Shown: positions 46,128 to 57,295 of the stretch, one piece after another
Position numbering within the stretch: the first letter of the stretch is position 1
Layout: the number at the start of each line of letters is the position of its first letter
Source: Nectonema munidae
Taxonomy: Eukaryota; Nematomorpha; Nectonematoida; Nectonematidae
Length of the DNA stretch: 64,000 bases
Assembly: GCA_030549495.1 (NCBI GenBank)
Contig: JAUIRK010001051.1
Location: 620,001 to 684,000, forward strand
Direction: 5' to 3'
Program-made: the position numbers and the translations under genes
The notes under the pieces: generated by a model
Databases searched by the model: none
The model's input: only the letters and a program-made list of their open reading frames with translations
Told to the model about the DNA's origin: nothing

Positions 46128-46452
46128 GGTCGATAGACATTTCGCCCCATAGACAATTTGCCCCCTGACAAATTGTCTCATAGGCTATTAGTTTCATCCA
46201 TCTTTGCTTATTATATGACATGTTTAAAATTATTAAAAAATTTTATATTTTTGTTTATTTTATCTCTACTAAATTATTTCAAATTAATCAATTTATCTCT
46301 TAATTTTTTAGAATTGTCCATGAGACAAAATGTCTTATGAAAATAACGGGGCGAATTGTCCATGAAACAAAATGTCTTATGAAAATAATGGGGCGAATTG
46401 TCCATGGGACGAACTGTCTTATGAAAATAATGGGGCGAAATGTCCGAGAACC
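46128..46452. mobile_element. 325-bp GGGGCGAAATGTC element with 42-bp internal repeats
   Basis: Ends ggtcgatagacatttcgcccc (first 20 bases used for matching) and, inverted, ggttctcggacatttcgccc. Flanked by an exact 8-bp duplication, aaactaac (46120-46127 and 46453-46460). The right half is three 42-bp tandem units (46311-46352, 46353-46394, 46395-46436), each with gaattgtccat and aatgtcttatgaaaataa. Nested in the 44440-47551 element. A solo end lies at 36400-36495. Confidence 0.85.
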
Positions 46453-46938
46453 AAACTAACATAAATCAAAGTATACGAGAAAAGAAAATCATTGAGTTTT
46501 TTTGAATAGTTGTCTACAAATAAAATTCTGACAACTGTCATAAATGGATCAAGTATATTTTTAACAACTGAAACATTTTGTTACGATATTTTTATTATAA
46601 TCAGCAAATTTTGGTAAAAAAAATGATTTAATTAATTATGTAGTGTTACTTATAAAATTTAACAATCGAACATTATAAAAAATATCTCTGCTCAAATATT
46701 AAGCAAATAGAGTATTCTTGCTTTTAAACTGAATAGATAATCAAAATATTCATTCCCAAATAAATATTCAAAAAATTAAAGTTTTTAAATGTTACAAAAT
46801 GTAGCAAACGTAGTGATAAAGATTAAGTGACTTTTGTTGAAAAAAAATTCTTAGAGCGAGTCTAACAATATTCATTGATATAAAAGTGTAACGATTGAAA
46901 ACTATTTTAATTTAACTCTAAATGCAAATTAGACAGAA

Positions 46939-47136
46939 GCGGTGGTGTAGCCAAAAAAAAGTTGATAGAAGGGTCACATTAAAAACAAAAAACTTGAGCA
47001 ACATTTTGTATACTTTCTTGATCCTTTTATTGGAGAAATTTTCAAAAACTGATATCGCATAAGATGCATGGGGGCACCACGAGGTACATAGGAGTGTGGG
47101 CACGGCCCCTCATGCCCCAGTCTAGTTACGTCACTG
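46939..47136. mobile_element. 198-bp hAT miniature
   Basis: The left end is cggtggtgtagcca. The right end, inverted, is cagtgacgtaactagactgg with a ggccgtgccc core. Flanked by gacagaag (46931-46938) and gagagaag (47137-47144), an 8-bp duplication with one mismatch. Nested in the 44440-47551 element. Confidence 0.7.
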
Positions 47137-47559
47137 GAGAGAAGAGAACTGAATGAGATAGGAGAGCTTAACAAGAGAAGAGGGCTTGAATGAAAGAAGA
47201 GAGCTTGAGTAATGATTGAGTTTTAGCAGAGAAAAACAGAGGAGAGAAAAAGAGAAATAGAATCACTGTGACAGAAGATGAGAAAATCTAGTGGATCATC
47301 AACATGTGTTTGCTCAAAAATACTATAAAAAGGAGACACTGTGATAAACATTGCTTACTTATTGTGTGCATATTGAAGCAATGGATTTTTATTATTATTA
47401 TATAGCTCTCACGCATCGTCTGTAATATATGATAGATAGGAAAAATGCGATCATCATACATGTTTTATAAACAAGCAGCAACTCTTACTTATAGAAAATT
47501 ATTGGGGGCGAAGGTCATTTTCGCCCCCCCCCTCCCGGATGTGCGCCCCTGCTTTAGAA

Positions 47560-50500
47560 CTAATTCTTTATAAATAAATAATAACATCTTCAAGAAGGAA
47601 AGATCAATGAGTTACATTAGCCTTGAAAATAAAAGTTACGCCAAATAAGAATCTAAAATCTTTTAAAACTAACTTGACATTAAAATAATATTGAAAAATA
47701 AAAACATAATGTAGATTTAGAAAGAGTAAGAAAAAATAATGACACTCTTTAAAAGAATATTTAACCCATACATTTATTTTTTATATCTACATGAATTATT
47801 GTACTCTAAGAAAATAACTGCAAATTTACTTTAAATGACTTGGAAAATCATATTTTAGATTCAACTGGTTTTTAAAAAATACAAAAAATTTTAGAAAGTA
47901 AATTTATAATCAGCCATTTTAAAAAGAAGAAGAAGAAGAAGACATAAGGCATCTTTAAAATGATTTGCATATTCACGTATCATCTCGTTATATATATATA
48001 TTTTTTTTCCTGAAAAAATAATGGGCAGAAAAAAAAATATATATATATATCGAGATGATACGTGAACATGCAAATCATTTTCTGGTATGGATATGAAAAA
48101 AAAGATGCCTTATGTTCAAAATGATAAATTTTTTTCTTAACGATTGGAGAGACATCATGGGCGAATAGAAAGCGTCAGCCGTTGTGTAATCACTTCCATG
48201 AGCAATCTTTTTGGTAAGAGGCGGTTGAGAATAAAAAGAAAAAATGGCTTGTTAAAACATCTTTGGTTGGCAGTATAATATCAAAAATAATAAAAAAGTG
48301 TTTGATTTATAAAACTGAATATATATATATATGTGTGTGTTATATAAGAGATATAATAAAGAGGAACGAAAGAACATTAAAACATGATAAGTTTACACGT
48401 AATAATAGTGATAGTTATATGGTAATTCTAAACACGTTAAAACTTTTTGAATTAAAGGTTGCATTTAAAAAATTTAATACAATTATGACTCTCTAATAGA
48501 AAACAGAAGAAAGTCAAAAAAGAGAAGAAAATACCTAATGCAGAATATTACATTTTATTTTATCAATTTCTCATTTTTTTGATAAAAAATTGAATTGTGT
48601 AATAATCATGAAGAAACTAAAGGTTAAGTGATTAATCTCTCATATTTTACACAAAAAATTGTAACACCTAAAAATATGTGTTCGAACTCAATGAAGGCAA
48701 AAAAATAAAATTATATTTTTTAAGTGAAATTTTAATTCTAATGGTATGCTAGTTCTATTGGTTTTAATAATCGGATGGATTTAATTGCAATATTTTCAAC
48801 TGAGATGACCCGAAGTATAATCATGAAAATGCGAAACGAGGATCAAAATTTTAAATGCAGTAAATCAAGAAAATTTTGATTAATTTTTCACAAAAAAAAA
48901 GAATATTGGAAAAATTTCATGATTTACAATATTTAGAAATTTCAGTCAAATTATTATAATTTTTTAATAAACATATCTGATTTAAAATTAAAATTTAGAA
49001 ACTTTTTTTTATAGTTTTTACTCTATTCAACTATTATTCGAATTAAAAACTAAAATAAAAAGTTTGTCTAAAATTTTAGTTAATATGTGACTAATGAAGT
49101 CATATTTTTGTGGTTCCGATATAAAATCTTTACATAAAATTTTCATTCTTTCAGTTTGTTTTTTTCTAAAACAAAACTTTGTCTAAACATTTGATAATTT
49201 AATATCTCCAAAACTTTTCAGTCAGTTATACTTCGATAAACAACAAGTCTATAGTGTATTTTTTTTTGACCCGCCTCCCCGCATCTCACTTTCGTGCTTT
49301 ATACCTCTCCTTTTTATTTTTTATCCTTTTTTAAATTTGTTATTTTAATGCAGAGCATTAGAATTAGCCCACCCCCTCCTGTTTGTTAAGGGACGTTATA
49401 TATGCATGGTCCTTTCAAAATATGGTAAGCACTTAAAGTTATGAAACATACAATCGTAAATAGAAAAAGTAAAGTTGTGTTTTTAAATAGACATGAAAAT
49501 AAAGCTATTAGTTAAATAATTCCCATTCTCTTCTGAATTAAATTTTATAAAATGATAGGTTTTCGCCAATAAAAAAACATTAACCAAAATATTAATTTTT
49601 GTATGTTGTGGATTGATTTTAGAAAAACAATTGTTTTAACTATAATATTTCTTTTGATGATTTTTCATTATATAAGAAAAATTTGGTTCACTTATGAATT
49701 TTTTTTTATATCAATAATCTTTGTTCAGTGAAATTTATTACAAAGTCCTTTTATAGATTTCATTTTCTTGTATTCAATTCAAAAAAAATTTATATTTTTT
49801 GAATTTCTTTAGCATTTTAACCTAATGTAAATTGAAAATATCAGGCAAATTATTATAATATTTTAGTAACTAAAGGGCTTTTACCTCAAGCTCCAATAAT
49901 TGTGAATTATGTCAACTATATAGAAGAAACAAAAAAATAGATAAAGAAAATGAAAAAATATTTTGAATCTTTAATCGGGGTCATTTTTGACCACTATCTC
50001 ACTTCAAATTAATATATAACTTTACCAAAACGATTGGAATTAAAAAAAGGCAAATTATATAAAATTTTCAATTTTATATTTTTCTTTCAAAAATTAGATA
50101 TAAACGTTTTAACGTCATTTTTAGCGGTTAGCCCCATTGAAATTTGAAACTAAAAATTATAGTGTTTATATAATTACTTTTATTCACTAAATCTAGACAA
50201 TAAACAAGACTTCTAGTTTTACATATGAAAAATAATCAGTAAAAGTCCACGGATATTCAATAGTGGTTAGTCAGCAATGTTTTAATTTTTTTTTCTGGAA
50301 AATATTACAATTTTTGTAATTCTACTTGTCTTTAATCTTCAGATTTTAGTGTCCTTATTTTATAAAACAAAACTGTACAATTAAATAGAATAGTTTTCGT
50401 AAAAATGAGCAAGAAGTTATTTGCAAAAAGAAAAATAGAAATAAATATTGTAAAATCATTTTAGCATAAACACATTTTTTATAAGAAATTTTTAAAGTTT

Positions 50501-52060
50501 TTACTTATATTTTGTTAATTTTAATTTTTTTGAAAAATTTTTGCTTGTATTTTAGTGAACATATTAAAATGGTGTCACTAGTTTGATTTCCTCTATTTCT
50601 ACTTTACATAGATTTCTCTAGTGATGCTAATTATTATTGTGTTATAAAAACACTCATTATATTTAAGAGCTTTGCGCCAGCTTTCGTATTCCAGCAAATC
50701 TACAAGCTGCGACAACAACAACTTATATTTTGTTTAATTTTATTTTTTTTCTTAGCGTTTTAATTTTTTCGCATAGACATTTCAATCCTTATCGAGGTAA
50801 CAAAAATGGTTCACAATTATAAAAATTTTGTATTCTTATCATCATAATGAGGTTTTTGACAAAACTTTATACAGTAGGATGATATTTTTCTGTATAAGAA
50901 ACTCGAGATTTATATGTATGTCAAGTTTCATATCCCATATCTTTTTTTATTAAGTGGCAATTTAACTTTGTTTCTGTCAGCTTATTTTACCATGACCCTT
51001 TTCCGTTTGAAAATTACATTTCCTTGTAAGACATAATTATATATTGAAGTACTAAAAACGTAAGAAAAAAAATTCATTAAAAGACACAATTTGTATATCG
51101 AATTTAATAAAATCCTAAAAACATGTAAGATTCATTGTCTCCCCGTTTGCCAATTTCTTTTCTTTCTCTCCCCCTTGGCTTGCCTGCTAACCAATATATA
51201 TTACTTATATAAGTGTTATGCGTTCAAAATCAAAACTTTATACCATAAAATTTTAAGAGTTTATTGATGTTACAAATACGAGCACATAAAATAATTAAAA
51301 TAAATTTCTAATTTTATACATAAGTAAATTAACAATCAGAATCGAAATCCTACAAATCTTTGGTATCGTACCATCACTAATTTTGATTAAAAGTGAACAG
51401 ATCTAGCTACCGATTTTATGAAGTGGCAAAAATTGGAGAGATTTAATTAAGCGAATTATATACAATAAATGCTTTAGAAAGAAGCTGGATGTCCCTTTTA
51501 GACGAGTGCACATTCGGGATGGTTCATATTATTAGCTGAGCTAAATTGCTTTTCGCTTTTAATTTTGGCTAAGGTTTTGCGCCCTAAGTTTTCGTGACAA
51601 ATATTGAAAACTATTTTTGTTTAGTTGTAACGTGTAACAGGACAATTTAAAAATGCAGATCCAATTGATTTTATAACTTTTTTAGGTTTTAAAACGATTA
51701 GTCTGGAGTAATTTATTAACCTTACTTTGAAATTGGTGGGTTATCTAAAATCATGAAAAGTTAAATGTCTAATTAAAAATTTTTGTTTTAAGATGCTTTC
51801 ATATCAAATTACTGAGTCTTAACTTTTTGAAAACTAATTGTCTCATCTTTTTATTCAATATTTATATAACTTGAGTGGACCCTTTTTATTTTATGGAGCA
51901 CTGATGCACCATTAGGCCTGAAGGCGTTAATGTTGTCGTTCTTTTCTGGTATCTATTAAATGATGAAATATTTTTGAAGTTAAATAATTCTTTTTATACG
52001 CATTGCCGCTATTTTCTGTATTGAATAATTAATATTAACTTTATAGATTGAGTTTTTGTA
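47560..52060. other. Gene-free AT-rich region
   Basis: About 4.5 kb of very AT-rich sequence between the composite transposon and DPH5. Contains the inverted-repeat element at 47942 and an AT/GT microsatellite near 48320. No exon or conserved frame recognised. Confidence 0.6.
47942..48115. mobile_element. Fold-back/MITE-like long inverted repeat
   Basis: The left arm begins acataaggcatctttaaaa and runs through tgatttgcat, cacgtatcatctcg and a TA run. The right arm mirrors it: tatcgagatgatacgtga, atgcaaatcatttt, aaagatgccttatgt. About 174 bp in total with a loop near 48015-48030. No target duplication identified. Confidence 0.75.
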
Positions 52061-52966
52061 ATGCTTTTCATAATTGGACTAGGACTTGGAAATTTGAAAG
52101 ACGTGACTCTAAACGGCTTAGAGGCTGCTAAGAATTCTGAAGAAATTTTCTTGGAAGCATACACTTCGATTCTCTGTGACTCCTCTCTTGATGAGTTCTC
52201 AGCATTTTATGGAAAGGAAGTGAAAGTGGTGTACAGAAAGTTTGTTGAAGAAGATATCGAAGAAAGTCTGTTATCCAAAGCCAAAAGCACCAACTTATCT
52301 TTTCTCGTTGCAGGAGATCCCTTTTTTGCCACAACTCATTCAGACTTGCTTCTCAGGGCGTATGACTTGGGAGTTGAAGTCCGTGTTTTTCACAATGCAT
52401 CCATCTTGACAGCCGTAGGCTCTTGTGGACTCAGTCTGTACAATTTTGGCCGAACCACCTCCATAGTTGCTTGGCAAGGAGACTGGAAGGATGAAAATAA
52501 GGTCGTGAGTTTCTACGATGTTATACTCAGCAATAGAAAACATTCCCTTCACACGCTCGCACTTCTTGACATCAAGATGAAAGAAATCTCCTACTCCGCT
52601 CTGATAAATAAGGGCAGAGTTGAGTATGAACCCACGTATTTAATGACTGCTCATGACGCACTCTCTCAACTTATGTTCATCGCCAGAGATAGAGCACGTC
52701 AAAGTGACGATCCCTTACATTTGTCTGCTTCTTCTCTCTGTATTTGTGCATGTAAGCTGGGAAGCCGTGATGAGAAGTTCGTTGTGGGCTCGATAGCCCA
52801 AATTTTGAACGACTTCACCAGTCTACCTCCTCCTCCCCATTCCCTTGTTTTTCCCGCAGGAAAGCTGCATGAAATCGAATCCAATCTTTTGCTTAAGCAT
52901 TCACACTCCGTAGAATATCTGAACGATGTTATTTCAGCTCACAATTCTTTGTATACCACTCCCTGA
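52061..52966 (+). CDS. DPH5: Diphthine methyl ester synthase (DPH5)
   Basis: 301-residue single-exon frame. DPH5 is an S-adenosylmethionine-dependent methyltransferase in the cytosol that methylates the precursor on the eEF2 histidine during diphthamide synthesis. Family signatures are present: the N-terminal FIIGLGLGNLKDVTLNG (3-19), V-A-G-D-P (83-87), H-N-A-S-I (111-115), and GLSLYNFG (123-130) followed by R-T-T-S-I. HTLALLDIKMKE is also present. Length is slightly above the usual ~285. The ATG at 52061 is set by the conserved N-terminus. It appears intact and functional. Confidence 0.96.
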   Translation: MLFIIGLGLGNLKDVTLNGLEAAKNSEEIFLEAYTSILCDSSLDEFSAFYGKEVKVVYRKFVEEDIEESLLSKAKSTNLSFLVAGDPFFATTHSDLLLRAYDLGVEVRVFHNASILTAVGSCGLSLYNFGRTTSIVAWQGDWKDENKVVSFYDVILSNRKHSLHTLALLDIKMKEISYSALINKGRVEYEPTYLMTAHDALSQLMFIARDRARQSDDPLHLSASSLCICACKLGSRDEKFVVGSIAQILNDFTSLPPPPHSLVFPAGKLHEIESNLLLKHSHSVEYLNDVISAHNSLYTTP

Positions 52967-52995
52967 ATTTTCGTAGTGATTTTTACATAAACTAC

Positions 52996-53001
52996 AATAA
53001 A
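52996..53001 (+). promoter_or_regulatory. Polyadenylation signal, DPH5
   Basis: AATAAA 29 bp after the DPH5 stop. Confidence 0.65.
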
Positions 53002-53299
53002 GCACTATATATCTCACTTTTACGCTTTTTGTTGGGTTTGTCTGTTAGCCAAAAAATCATGTATGTGCCATTTTTTTACTTGTTTCTTCAATATTCAGTA
53101 ACATATTAAATGATCATTATCATAATCATTATTGTTCCCCAAATCGACTATCATTTGATCCAATAAAGTATCGTAAAAAATACGCAAATAATTAAAAAGA
53201 ACAAATTGAGTGATCGCATACTATTTAAATTTTTAGCGATTTTTTTGGAAAGTGATTTTTTCGTTTTTTCACAGCTTTTTCAATTTTACTTAAACGTTT

Positions 53300-54672
53300 A
53301 TCTCTCTGAGCACATGACAGTCGATTACTGTTTATGTCATTTTCATTTTGTCATCTATGAAATTCAAGTCATGCACGTACCAATACGGGGGCAAAATTTT
53401 TCTTGCCAAGAATGCACTTATTCGATCTTCATTTCAAAAGCTGCCATTTTTTTATTACAAACTCTGTTCTCTTTTCCTTGCAGCGCAAGTTTAAAGGAAT
53501 TCATATATTCAAATAGGTTCACTAAAAATGATAGAAATATACGAAAACGAACATTAGAAAATTCTACATGTATGTCTAGTTTGCCTTCCAGAAATTGCTG
53601 GATTTCTTTCCATAGTATCGCTTGGAAAATTTTCCTTTGGAAAGCCACCTCATGTTTGAATGGAGCAAGAGTTTTTTAAATTGAAAACAAACAAGATTTG
53701 AAACATTTATTTTAATGACTTCATTGAAAACATTTTCAACTTTATGGTTTATGGCTCGGCCCACTAAGTACCAATTACATCTGGAGATTTTTGTTTAACC
53801 AGATTCCGACTTAATACCATGTGCTGTTAAAAAATTGACCACTTTGTCAAATATTTCTCTTACAGTTGTTCTATTTCTGAGTTTCGCAAAATAAAAAATT
53901 GTCTACCAGATTCTTGTCATATACATATTGTACGTAAATGCAAGGCTGAGACAAGTTTGCAGTATCCATCGTTTCATCAATCTGAGAAAAAAAGTTGAAA
54001 ATCGAATTCCGAAAAAATAAAACCACGTCTGACATGTCATCAGACATCTCTTATATTAGCCTTCTAACGATATCGTTTAACAGAAAGACATGTTTTAACT
54101 TTACAACTTCAGAACTTCTTAACACATTAAATATATCTTTGCAGCAAGGTAATATCAACTGTTCTCCTGTGTTGTAGGACTATTTGACAACAGATATATT
54201 TTTGAAACTTTTCATATCATACTTAATATTTTGCAAAAACATTCCTATGTTATTTATCAAACATGAATTTGTGCAATCGTTCAGCCAATAGTTTTGTTTA
54301 CCGAACTTGTGTGCTTCACTAGCAGCGTAAGCTTCACTTGACGGATTTAAAAAAGTGGATGCTAACACTTCAGAACACAAAGGACACTCATGTTCCTCTT
54401 CCCCACGAGACTTTGGAGTAAAACTAAATAAAAGTCATTTTTTATAGTCATTAAGAAAAATCCACATTTACAAATTAGGCATGAAAAGCAATAAAAGAAA
54501 AATATAGTACTCCATTCAAAGACTAACTTATTTATTCTTTTTAAATGTGATTTATTGGCAAAAGACCCAATACGGGTGCAATATTTTGCGAAAAAACGAT
54601 TCATTCAGTGTCCCCTTCTCGATCCCCATGGAACTTTTTCGCGGCACGCGGACACCAGTTTGAAAACCACTG
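53300..54672 (-). mobile_element. Decayed hAT element (ZBED5/GTF2IRD2-like transposase)
   Basis: The end at 54672, inverted, reads cagtggttttcaaactggtg. Minus-strand fragments in order are GEEEHECPLCSEVLA (zinc-finger side, about 54410-54360), QIDETMDTANLSQPCIYVQY then YDKNLVDNFLFCE (catalytic Asp region, about 53980-53890), and HSNMRWLSKGKFSKR (about 53670-53620). This is the hAT order L-D-E-(S/T)-x-D ... F-C-E ... R-W-L-S-x-G-K. Several stops and frame changes separate the pieces. The opposite end near 53.2-53.3 kb was not recognised. The flank agctagaa follows the end. Confidence 0.85.
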
Positions 54673-54680
54673 AGCTAGAA

Positions 54681-55245
54681 GGTTGACGCAATCAGAATTA
54701 CAAACAAGGTAATTTGACTTAATAAAATCTGAGCAGTTGTGGTGGGATTGAGAGCTTACATAATGGCGGTGTGTTCATTGAACAAAAAAAGGATTTTATT
54801 ATTTGATTTTTTTTAAATAAAACTTGTATTAAAATTTCATTTGAACTTTTAAATTTCAAACATACGTTTTTTAGTTCGTCTTTCGCATACTTTAAAAAAA
54901 ATACTTTTCAGCTTTTAATTTTGTATATATATTTTCTTCATACCCCCCCCCCCCTCCACTGAAAATTCCTTCATCCGCCACTACATTGAACAATCATATA
55001 TATGTTGAGATTAATAACTTTGAGTTTTTAAGTTTTATGCTTCCTTAAGCTCAATGGAAATTATGTATTCATTTTTTAAGAAAATTTTATCTTTAGCTTG
55101 TTGTTGAGTTTTAACGAATTCAAGACATTTCAACTCAGTTTTCAAGTTTCATGCCCAAGATTTATATAAAATTTTGCGTACCTATTTTTCGAATAAAATA
55201 TTAATAGTTTTAAATATTGAAAGGTGTGCGGGGAATAAAAAGAGA
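54681..55245. other. Intergenic region upstream of the kaptin-like gene
   Basis: AT-rich. A C run followed by tccactgaaaattccttc at about 54945-54990 looks like another hAT-type end. No promoter motif recognised. Confidence 0.4.
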
Positions 55246-56322
55246 ATGTATCGAAATCATCAGCCTTTCTGTTTAATGCAGTTCTCTGCAAACACTACCC
55301 TTTATAAGTTTCATTCTCCTGATCATCTCTTTATCGTTGAAAACTATCTGCCAATCATATCAATGTATTCCATGTCATCTTTTCCATCGCAATTGATTGA
55401 CTTTGCTCTGTCCGATACTCTAGATGTCATCCAAATTTTCGACGTGCAGATCATAAAAGGGGGAGGTGAAAACGATTCTACGATTCTCTTTCTCGTCTTC
55501 TTGATGCCTTCTTCCTATCTGGCGTTGTACTCAGCGTCACTTCCAGCATCATGCGATTCCACTTATTCCTTCGTCCCTCTTGGCAGTGAAGGTCGTTTCA
55601 AATCCCTCTCTTCTGTTCCCACACTTCTCTACCTCGTAAACTGTGACGTTTTCAGCGCCTCTCGCCCAGCTTTCGTTTCGTGCACTGCGCGCACTCCCTA
55701 TCTCTCGGCGTTCACCCACCTCGATCCTTCAGTCGACTTCTGCGCCACTCCGCTTCCCTTTTCGCTTGAGTCTCCCGTCAACGAGTTTGCATGGACAAAG
55801 CAGGCCGTTGCTATCGCCTGCATCGACGCAACCCTCCTGCTCCACATGAAGCAGAATGCGCAAGTGATAAAACTTTTTCTCGACTACCCAATCACAGCTC
55901 TCAGCTTTACCTCTCCCTCCAGCCTCCTCGTATGTTCTTCCATTTTGGGTGCAGTTCTATACCACGACCTTCGTCAAGGACAAAACGCTCTTTCCCCTCC
56001 CCTACCCCTTCCCGAATCTTCTCAGGAAAGCTCCTTGATTTGCGCTTCTCTGCTCCAGTTTTCCTCTTTTCTTTTGGTTCTTCTCACTTTTTCTTGCGAC
56101 TTGGCTCTCCTCTACTGCCTCCCATCTCCTTCTTGTCTGCCCTTCTTGCTGGCTCGTTATCAGTTTCATGATTTGAAAATTTTGAAGGCGACTCTAATCA
56201 TGTCCAAAGTCGCACACAACATTCCATCCATTTATATTGTGACTGAAAAGAGGCTTCTATTCTTTGCAATTGACCTGGCATCCATTAAAACAATTCTTAA
56301 AAATCATATTCTACAAAAATAA
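55246..56322 (+). CDS. KPTN: Probable kaptin (KICSTOR subunit)
   Basis: About 358 residues in a single exon, a beta-propeller-like protein. The best fit I can make from memory is kaptin, part of the KICSTOR complex that anchors GATOR1 at lysosomes for amino-acid control of mTORC1. The C-terminal half has LVCSSILGAVLYHDLRQG and later SLICASLLQ ... DLALLYC. These parallel human kaptin LVASMLEPAVVYRDL ... SVLCSLV ... ELLCYKY with similar spacing. The N-terminal LYKF and DVIQIFDVQI parallel its VYGL and EIVSID. Human kaptin is 436 residues, so this one is shorter. ATG at 55246 or 55276 is possible. The coding strand is strikingly rich in C and T (Ser/Leu/Pro). Assignment is moderate. Confidence 0.6.
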   Translation: MYRNHQPFCLMQFSANTTLYKFHSPDHLFIVENYLPIISMYSMSSFPSQLIDFALSDTLDVIQIFDVQIIKGGGENDSTILFLVFLMPSSYLALYSASLPASCDSTYSFVPLGSEGRFKSLSSVPTLLYLVNCDVFSASRPAFVSCTARTPYLSAFTHLDPSVDFCATPLPFSLESPVNEFAWTKQAVAIACIDATLLLHMKQNAQVIKLFLDYPITALSFTSPSSLLVCSSILGAVLYHDLRQGQNALSPPLPLPESSQESSLICASLLQFSSFLLVLLTFSCDLALLYCLPSPSCLPFLLARYQFHDLKILKATLIMSKVAHNIPSIYIVTEKRLLFFAIDLASIKTILKNHILQK

Positions 56323-56415
56323 TTTTATAAACGGCCAACACGCAATACAATTTCTTTCAAAAAAATTTACCATTTTTTATAATCAATCCCAAATTCTTTT
56401 TTATATATTTTTTTT

Positions 56416-56421
56416 AATAAA
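56416..56421 (+). promoter_or_regulatory. Polyadenylation signal, kaptin-like gene
   Basis: AATAAA 93 bp after the stop. Confidence 0.55.
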
Positions 56422-57285
56422 ATAGAATTCCTAATTTTTTTAGATTTTTTTTAAAGGAGGCTTTTTATAAAAGCGTATAAGATTTCAAAAAATACCACAT
56501 GGAAATCATGATTTACTTAAATCATGCCAAGTATATGAATCGGTATGCGTATTAGAAAACTTCGGCTATCTATTAGAAGCCCGTTGGGACTGGCCGGCAC
56601 ACTTGTGCGAGTTTGCGGGACCTGTACATAGATTGCGCGTGTGGCTCATTTGTTTAAAACTCAATTCAGCCAGGGCGGAAGTGGCTTCAATATTAGTACT
56701 GTGGTTTAACTTGTAAAATTGCGGATATTCGCGAATTGATTCTTAAAAATTCGTATAATTCATAAAGTGTATTCATAATTGTTACATTAAAAAATAAATG
56801 CATAGACATCCTCTTTAGTGCCAACGCGGCAAAAACGCAACATAACAATGTTTATTATTTTATTCTAACGTTGTGTTTTGGCAAACCATAGAAAAAGGCA
56901 GAAAAATTCCATAAAATTAAAGAATGAACTTTTTTATCAACAAAGTTTAGTTCATGAATAGAGAGTTTTTTGGAAATTTTTTGAAACTAAGCACTTAATT
57001 CAGCATTAATTTAGTTTTTGAATGCTTTTGTTTTTGTTTAGATAAAAAAGATATAGACAATAATTTGAAAATCTTTTTAAAGACAATGTAAAAAAGACAC
57101 AAACTAACCAATTGAACATTTTACGCTAGACATCTTCATAAGTAAAGTGTTAGTTGCACATTTTTTTTTTCAAAATTGGCAATGCGAGTGCGAGGTATCT
57201 CGCCGTCAATAGATGTGCAATATCTGGCTAATCGGCAGGACATCCAGCTATCCGTTTAAATATAAAGTAGAACCGGATATCGGAT
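56422..57285. other. Intergenic spacer, no gene recognised
   Basis: AT-rich. Just left of the MULE, gatgtgcaatatctggc (about 57212-57228) resembles the inverse of a segment just right of it (gccagatatcgagtacatc), so the MULE may sit inside an older inverted-repeat element. Confidence 0.4.
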
Positions 57286-57295
57286 AGCAAATTTG

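Larger units (their letters stand above)
44440..47551. mobile_element. hAT-type element, 3.1 kb, with other elements nested inside
   Basis: The left end is caggggcgcacatcc. The right end is its exact 15-bp inverse, ggatgtgcgcccctg. Flanked by an exact 8-bp duplication, ctttagaa (44432-44439 and 47552-47559), of the hAT type. No transposase is visible. Internal parts include a MULE-like element (44673-45227), a SINE (45755-45895), a short-unit element (46128-46452), a hAT miniature (46939-47136) and a GA-rich stretch (about 47140-47290). Related solo ends are at 13206 and 38065. Confidence 0.9.

Noticed and set aside
46274-46462. Minus-strand frame with repeated M-D-N-S-P-x-Y-F-H-K-T units, looking like a repeat protein
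   Set aside because: It is a translation of the three 42-bp tandem units of the transposon at 46128-46452.
55643-56171. Two alternative plus-strand frames rich in Ser/Pro/Arg
   Set aside because: Out-of-frame shadows of the C/T-rich kaptin-like gene.
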